From assembly GCA_024762315.1 (NCBI GenBank), contig JANTHR010000005.1, positions 1-57,900 of the forward strand: DNA of 57,900 nucleotides, read 5' to 3'. The position numbers and the translations under genes are program-made. The DNA is from Sulfurovum sp. (GTDB lineage Bacteria; Campylobacterota; Campylobacteria; Campylobacterales; Sulfurovaceae). The notes beneath the pieces are model-generated. The model worked only from the letters and a program-made list of their open reading frames with translations, was not told the DNA's origin and ran no database searches. Positions 54,022 through 57,900 of the stretch are shown piece by piece (positions within the stretch are counted from its first letter, which is position 1; every line of letters starts with the position of its first letter).

Positions 54022-55010
54022 AGATCTGCCATTTTATCGCTTCCAGTCTTTTTGGCGGTGCCGAGAGGGTAGTGGTTAATCTATGCAATGAGATGAGCAA
54101 AGAGCACGAAGTACATCTGATCACATTTGACAGCCGTGAAAATTTGGATGAACTTTCATCTCATGTGATCCTTCATACGATGAAAGAGTTTAAACGATAT
54201 AATATCTTTGCACTTTTAAAGTTATTAAAATTGATCCATACTATTAAACCGGACATCGTTCATACACATGGAGCCAAGGCTACAAGAATCATCTATAATA
54301 TCAGGCATAAACTGGAATGCCCTTTCGTGGGAACCAAACATAATGCTAGAAAAGGAAAGATATTCAACAAGATCAAATATGTTGTTGCTGTTTCAAGAGA
54401 TGGGGCAAAAAGCATACAACAGGATAATATAAAAGTCATTTATAATGGGATCAAACCTCTTCAACTAATCCAAAAAAAGAAGAATGAGATATTTACACTG
54501 TTGGCAGTTGGACGTTTAGATAAGATAAAAGGTTTTGATATCCTTATTCAAGAGTGTGCCAAACTTGATTTTCTGTTCCGCTTGCAGATTGTAGGAGAGG
54601 GCAAAGAGAGAGGAAATTTAGAGACCATGATCCATAAATTAAACCTTGAAGATAAAATAATCCTTCCGGGTTTCAGAAAAGATATTCCGCAGCGTATGCA
54701 TGATGCCGATATGGTACTGATGAGTTCACATAGTGAAGGTTTCAGTCTGGTAATGGTTGAAGCATTGTTTTATGCGAATTTATTCATTTCAACAAAAGTA
54801 AGTGGTGCAACAGAGATTTTGTATGATGAATTTTTAATAAAGGATTTTCATATTGCAGATAAACTCAATGAGATATACCAAAATGAAGAAAAATACAAAA
54901 AAGATTTTTCTCTCTTTAGAGACAAGATAAAAGACCGGTTTCTTCTTGACAATATAGCACAGGAATATATAGCATATTATAAAAAAGTCTTGAAGGATCA
55001 TCACAGATGA
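54018..55010 (+). CDS. GT4-family glycosyltransferase
   Basis: 330 residues. FGGAERVVVNLCNEMS, VGRLDKIKGFDILI and E-x7-E motif in SHSEGFSLVMVEALFYA (near residue 235-252). Similar to the glycosyltransferase at 56532 along its length: both carry the LFY...STKVSG(A/C)TEIL block, so the two are paralogs within the cluster. Acts probably in LOS core extension. Overlaps the previous and next genes by 4 bases. Confidence 0.86.
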   Translation: MKICHFIASSLFGGAERVVVNLCNEMSKEHEVHLITFDSRENLDELSSHVILHTMKEFKRYNIFALLKLLKLIHTIKPDIVHTHGAKATRIIYNIRHKLECPFVGTKHNARKGKIFNKIKYVVAVSRDGAKSIQQDNIKVIYNGIKPLQLIQKKKNEIFTLLAVGRLDKIKGFDILIQECAKLDFLFRLQIVGEGKERGNLETMIHKLNLEDKIILPGFRKDIPQRMHDADMVLMSSHSEGFSLVMVEALFYANLFISTKVSGATEILYDEFLIKDFHIADKLNEIYQNEEKYKKDFSLFRDKIKDRFLLDNIAQEYIAYYKKVLKDHHR

Positions 55011-55783
55011 TATACATTATTTTATTGGTCTTGATCATTATTTCATTAAGATACAATTGGTGGCGGATACCGATCCCCTATAGTCAACCACGTGTGTTGA
55101 TGTATCATATGATAAAAGAACATTTGACAAATAATAAAAAACGAAATAAATGGCGGGTCAAACCAAAAGATTTTGAAAAGCAGATGGCATGGCTTTTTAA
55201 GCATGGATGGCACTCTTATACGATCAGTGAGATGGTAGAAGCAAAAGAGCTGCCGCCAAAATCTTTTTGCATCACTTTTGATGACGGTTATGCAGATAAC
55301 TTTACGTATGCTTTGCCTGTATTAAAACAATATGGTATCAAAGCAACGATCTATTTAGTTCCTGACTATGAATACAACAGCTGGGAGAAATTTGAAAATA
55401 AAAATTATGATAGACTTCTTGCTTGCGAACAGATCAAACAGATGCAAAAGAGTGGACTTATAGAATTTGGTTCGCATACGTTACATCATAAAAATTTATT
55501 AACTATTTCTGAGGAAGAAGCAGAAGTTGAGATCAAAAGATCCAAGCAAGCAGTTGAACAGATCATAGGTATGGAATGTAAAGCTTTTGCATACCCTTAT
55601 GGAAAATATGATGAAAACACAGTAAAATTGGTAGTAGAAGCAGGGTATACAAGTGCCACTGTTGTCAAAAGAGGTTTTTTTGAAGCCGGTAAACCATTTG
55701 AGATCAAAAGAGTAGGTGTCTTGGGCACAGAAAGTTTTGTAGATTTTTATTTGAAGATCACACGTATAAGGAATAAACTATGA
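55007..55783 (+). CDS. Polysaccharide deacetylase (NodB/CE4 family)
   Basis: 258 residues. N-terminal membrane segment (IYIILLVLIIISLRYNWW), then the NodB domain with FCITFDDGYADNF (catalytic and metal Asp, near residue 90), FGSHTLHHKNL (metal His pair, near 160) and AYPYGKYDENT. CE4 enzymes remove N-acetyl or O-acetyl groups from polysaccharides with a metal ion. Within a LOS cluster it probably deacetylates a core sugar; the membrane anchor places it at the inner membrane. Four-base overlaps on both sides. Confidence 0.88.
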   Translation: MIYIILLVLIIISLRYNWWRIPIPYSQPRVLMYHMIKEHLTNNKKRNKWRVKPKDFEKQMAWLFKHGWHSYTISEMVEAKELPPKSFCITFDDGYADNFTYALPVLKQYGIKATIYLVPDYEYNSWEKFENKNYDRLLACEQIKQMQKSGLIEFGSHTLHHKNLLTISEEEAEVEIKRSKQAVEQIIGMECKAFAYPYGKYDENTVKLVVEAGYTSATVVKRGFFEAGKPFEIKRVGVLGTESFVDFYLKITRIRNKL

Positions 55784-56535
55784 GTAAGTTGCCTGTATCC
55801 GTCTACATTATCTGTCAAAATGAAGCACAGCATATCAGACGTGTACTGGAAAGTGTAAAAGGTCTTGATGAGGTGATCATTGTTGACAGCGGAAGCAAGG
55901 ATGAGACCCTGGAAATCGCCAAAGCGTATACAGACAAGATCTATCATCAGGAGTGGTTGGGGTTTGCAGGACAAAAGGAGTATGCCAAAAATCTCTGTTC
56001 TCATGAGTGGGTACTCAACCTTGATGCAGATGAGCAACTGACTCCTGAGCTTAAAGATGAGATAGAAGAGACGATGAAAGAAAACAGTGTTGACGGACTT
56101 GATATCAGGATCAGCAGTAAATATTTAGGCAAGTTCAATCATCCCTTGTCTAAATTTAACAGACGTGTTCGTTTTTTTAGAAAGGCTAAAGGTCGTTACC
56201 CGGAAAAGCTGGTACATGAATCTGTTGTAATTGACGGTAAGATTAAAAAAGCCAAAGGATTCATTTTTGATTACGGAACATTAAATCTGGAAACACATGT
56301 ACGCAAGATTAATGAATACTCTTCTCTTCGGGCAGAAGAGAAAGCACAAAAAGGAAAAAAAGCTTCAGCGTTGAAGTTAATGAGTATCTTTCCATTAGCA
56401 TTTTTTAAATCCTATGTGATCAAAAGAGGGTTCCTAAATGGTCTGAGGGGATTTATAGCGGCAATGAATAATGCTTATTATGCTTTTTTGAAAGAGGCAA
56501 AACTTTATGAGAAAAAAGGAAAAAACAGGATATGA
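55780..56535 (+). CDS. GT2-family glycosyltransferase, WaaE/KdtX-like
   Basis: 251 residues, GT-A fold. VSVYIICQNEAQHIRRVLESV at the start, DEVIIVDSGSKDETLEIA, and the metal-binding LDADEQLTPEL (near residue 86) with RVRFFRKAKGRYPEKLVHE downstream. This is the pattern of WaaE (KdtX)-type enzymes that add glucose or heptose to the inner core. It ends within the next start by 4 bases. Confidence 0.87.
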   Translation: MSKLPVSVYIICQNEAQHIRRVLESVKGLDEVIIVDSGSKDETLEIAKAYTDKIYHQEWLGFAGQKEYAKNLCSHEWVLNLDADEQLTPELKDEIEETMKENSVDGLDIRISSKYLGKFNHPLSKFNRRVRFFRKAKGRYPEKLVHESVVIDGKIKKAKGFIFDYGTLNLETHVRKINEYSSLRAEEKAQKGKKASALKLMSIFPLAFFKSYVIKRGFLNGLRGFIAAMNNAYYAFLKEAKLYEKKGKNRI

Positions 56536-57521
56536 GAATCGTTCAATTTTTACATGGCAATGAAATAGGTGGAATGGAAAAATTTTGTATTGATCTGTCC
56601 AATGCATTATCTCATGAGCATGATGTCCTGCTATTGGCGGATAAAACATTTAAAAAATATATAGATAAAAATGTGCAATTTGTGGAATTAGATATTGAGA
56701 AAAGCAGAAATAATATATTTTTTTTGTGGAAAATATGGAAAATTTTAAAGGCATTTTCCCCTGATATCATTCAGGCGCATAAACAAAACACGATAAATAT
56801 TCTAAAGCGACTGGAACCATTTTTAAAAATACCGTTTGTAGCAACAAAGCAAGACATGCAAATAAAAAAGGCATTTCATGGATTACGCTATGCTATTACT
56901 ATTACGGAAGAGACCCGAAGCACGATAAAAGCAGAACATATTTACAAAATCTATAATGGAGTCCCCTTTCATGAACCTAAGAAGATTATATTGCCGGATG
57001 GGTTTAATATCGTTGCAGTAGGAGGATTAAGAAAAGTCAAAGGATACGATAAGTTATTGCATATTGTTGCAAATTTAGATTTTAATTATCATCTTACTAT
57101 CCTGGGAGAAGGAAGCGAAAGAGAACATTTGGAGGCATTGATTGATACTTTGCATTTAAAAGAAAAAGTGACTTTGGCAGGATTCAAATCCAATATTAAT
57201 GACTATTTATACAGTGCAGATCTGCAGGTCATTACATCACTATCCGAAGGCTTTAGTTTGGCTATGGTAGAAGGCTTGTTCTATAGTAAAGTATTGCTTA
57301 GCACAAAAGTAAGTGGATGTACGGAGATCTTATCTGAAGCTTTATTGGCAGATATAGAAGCGTTTAATGTAAAAATAAAAATGATTTTTGAAAATTATGA
57401 TGCATATGAAGTGGAGTTCATGAAAGTAAAAAACAAATACAGTAAACGTCTTACTATGGAAGCATGCAAAGATGAACATGTAAAAGTATATAGAGAAATT
57501 CTGAAAGATTATAATGCATAG
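56532..57521 (+). CDS. GT4-family glycosyltransferase
   Basis: 329 residues, paralog of the gene at 54018. NEIGGMEKFCIDLSNALS at the start, VGGLRKVKGYDKLL, and E-x7-E in SLSEGFSLAMVEGLFYS (near residue 235-250). Predicted LOS core transferase. It is followed by 50 bases and a polytopic membrane gene with its own ribosome-binding site. Confidence 0.86.
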   Translation: MRIVQFLHGNEIGGMEKFCIDLSNALSHEHDVLLLADKTFKKYIDKNVQFVELDIEKSRNNIFFLWKIWKILKAFSPDIIQAHKQNTINILKRLEPFLKIPFVATKQDMQIKKAFHGLRYAITITEETRSTIKAEHIYKIYNGVPFHEPKKIILPDGFNIVAVGGLRKVKGYDKLLHIVANLDFNYHLTILGEGSEREHLEALIDTLHLKEKVTLAGFKSNINDYLYSADLQVITSLSEGFSLAMVEGLFYSKVLLSTKVSGCTEILSEALLADIEAFNVKIKMIFENYDAYEVEFMKVKNKYSKRLTMEACKDEHVKVYREILKDYNA

Positions 57522-57571
57522 CGAGTATAATACATATATGGAGTTAATGATAGAGGAGATAAAGGATAAAT

Positions 57572-57900
57572 ATGAAAAATAAGATAAGCATGCTTATGCT
57601 AAAGCCCAAAACAGTGAATGTACTGTTTATGCTACTCATAGCATCATTGCCATTTGTCAATAAATTTTCAAAATTGATAGCAGTTTTATTTTTAATAGTA
57701 TTTTTTAAATTTATATATGAGAACAGGGATTTTATTTTACCCAGTATGCACAAATTATTTGTATATTCTTTTTTTGCCTTAATTGCATTGAGTAATATTT
57801 TGGCAGGTACAATGCTTCAAAATTTAAAGCAAGACTTCTATTTAGCGATATTTATTCTTATTTACTATGCAACAAATTATTTTATTCAAAAAAAGATTTT
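57572..57900 (+). CDS. N-terminus of a polytopic membrane protein, possibly O-antigen ligase (partial)
   Basis: The frame from ATG 57572 stays open to the window end, 109 complete codons. AAAGGA (57561-57566) precedes it. Three hydrophobic segments are visible (VNVLFMLLIASLPFV, LIAVLFLIVFFKFIY, LFVYSFFALIALSNILAG) and a fourth begins (FYLAIFILIYYATNYF). A polytopic protein ending a LOS glycosyltransferase run is often a WaaL-type ligase or Wzy polymerase; the diagnostic periplasmic loop lies outside the window. A TATAAT at 57526-57531 could give it a separate promoter. Confidence 0.6.
   Translation, partial: MKNKISMLMLKPKTVNVLFMLLIASLPFVNKFSKLIAVLFLIVFFKFIYENRDFILPSMHKLFVYSFFALIALSNILAGTMLQNLKQDFYLAIFILIYYATNYFIQKKI

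Noticed and set aside
57538..57582. A 14-codon frame before the last membrane protein
   Set aside because: It lacks a ribosome-binding site, has no leader-like codon run, and overlaps the start of the next gene.

Overview
The window looks like a chromosomal segment of a free-living Campylobacterota (Epsilonproteobacteria) bacterium, most like Sulfurovum or a close relative. The pointers are: an orphan response regulator that closely resembles HsrA (HP1043) of Helicobacter; the gene order M23 peptidase-lpxC-tsaB-like-thrB-ylxR-infB-rbfA-rimP, which I recall from Campylobacter; and pssA-ftsH-prmA lying next to a lipooligosaccharide (LOS) locus, also as in Campylobacter. The genus is inferred, not proven. 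No phage, insertion sequence, CRISPR array or rRNA gene was found.

Layout. 1-791: end of a surface protein and an outer-membrane barrel. 850-1068: remnant of a LamG-domain gene. 1105-8183: a Bat/aerotolerance operon (moxR, DUF58, DUF4381, batA, batB, batC, batD) interrupted by a four-helix-bundle gene flanked by inverted heptanucleotide arrays. 8202-10142: membrane protein with a DAGK-like N-terminus and a DUF389 C-terminus. 10146-17210: tyrA (-), bamA (+), then ppx/gppA, ferredoxin, hsrA, folB and plsY (-). 17289-30680: nadA, nadC, DHH phosphoesterase, M23 peptidase, lpxC, tsaB-like, thrB, ylxR, infB, rbfA, rimP, ribD, ubiE, xseA (+). 30780-34320: tandem degenerate-GGDEF/EAL membrane proteins. 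34359-36382: groEL and groES (-). 36564-41661: glutaredoxin, tRNA-Met, a small barrel protein and a 1295-residue Ig-repeat lipoprotein. 41755-49828: serS (+), then leuA with a Leu-rich leader peptide, pssA, ftsH, prmA, hisA and hisH (-). 49858-50985: DegT-type aminotransferase (-). 51165-57900: LOS core cluster (+): lipid A acyltransferase, ELM1 protein, glycosyltransferases, polysaccharide deacetylase, and the start of a polytopic protein at the edge, possibly an O-antigen ligase.

How the genes work together. Much of the window builds the envelope: BamA inserts outer-membrane proteins, LpxC starts lipid A, the LpxL-like enzyme acylates it, the glycosyltransferases build the core, PlsY and PssA make phospholipid, and the M23 enzyme trims peptidoglycan. 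A translation block (infB, rbfA, rimP, serS, prmA, tsaB-like) and biosynthetic genes (tyrA, thrB, leuA, hisA/H, nadA/C, ribD, folB, ubiE) fill the rest.

The most unusual content is repetitive DNA. Heptanucleotide arrays sit inside coding starts of the Bat operon and flank the four-helix-bundle gene. GTAG-headed palindromes resembling REP elements sit just after several stop codons. An imperfect palindrome separates groES from groEL. The leuA leader peptide, a DAGK-like domain lacking its glycine-rich loop, and -10 boxes placed 5-6 nt before start codons are further points of interest.
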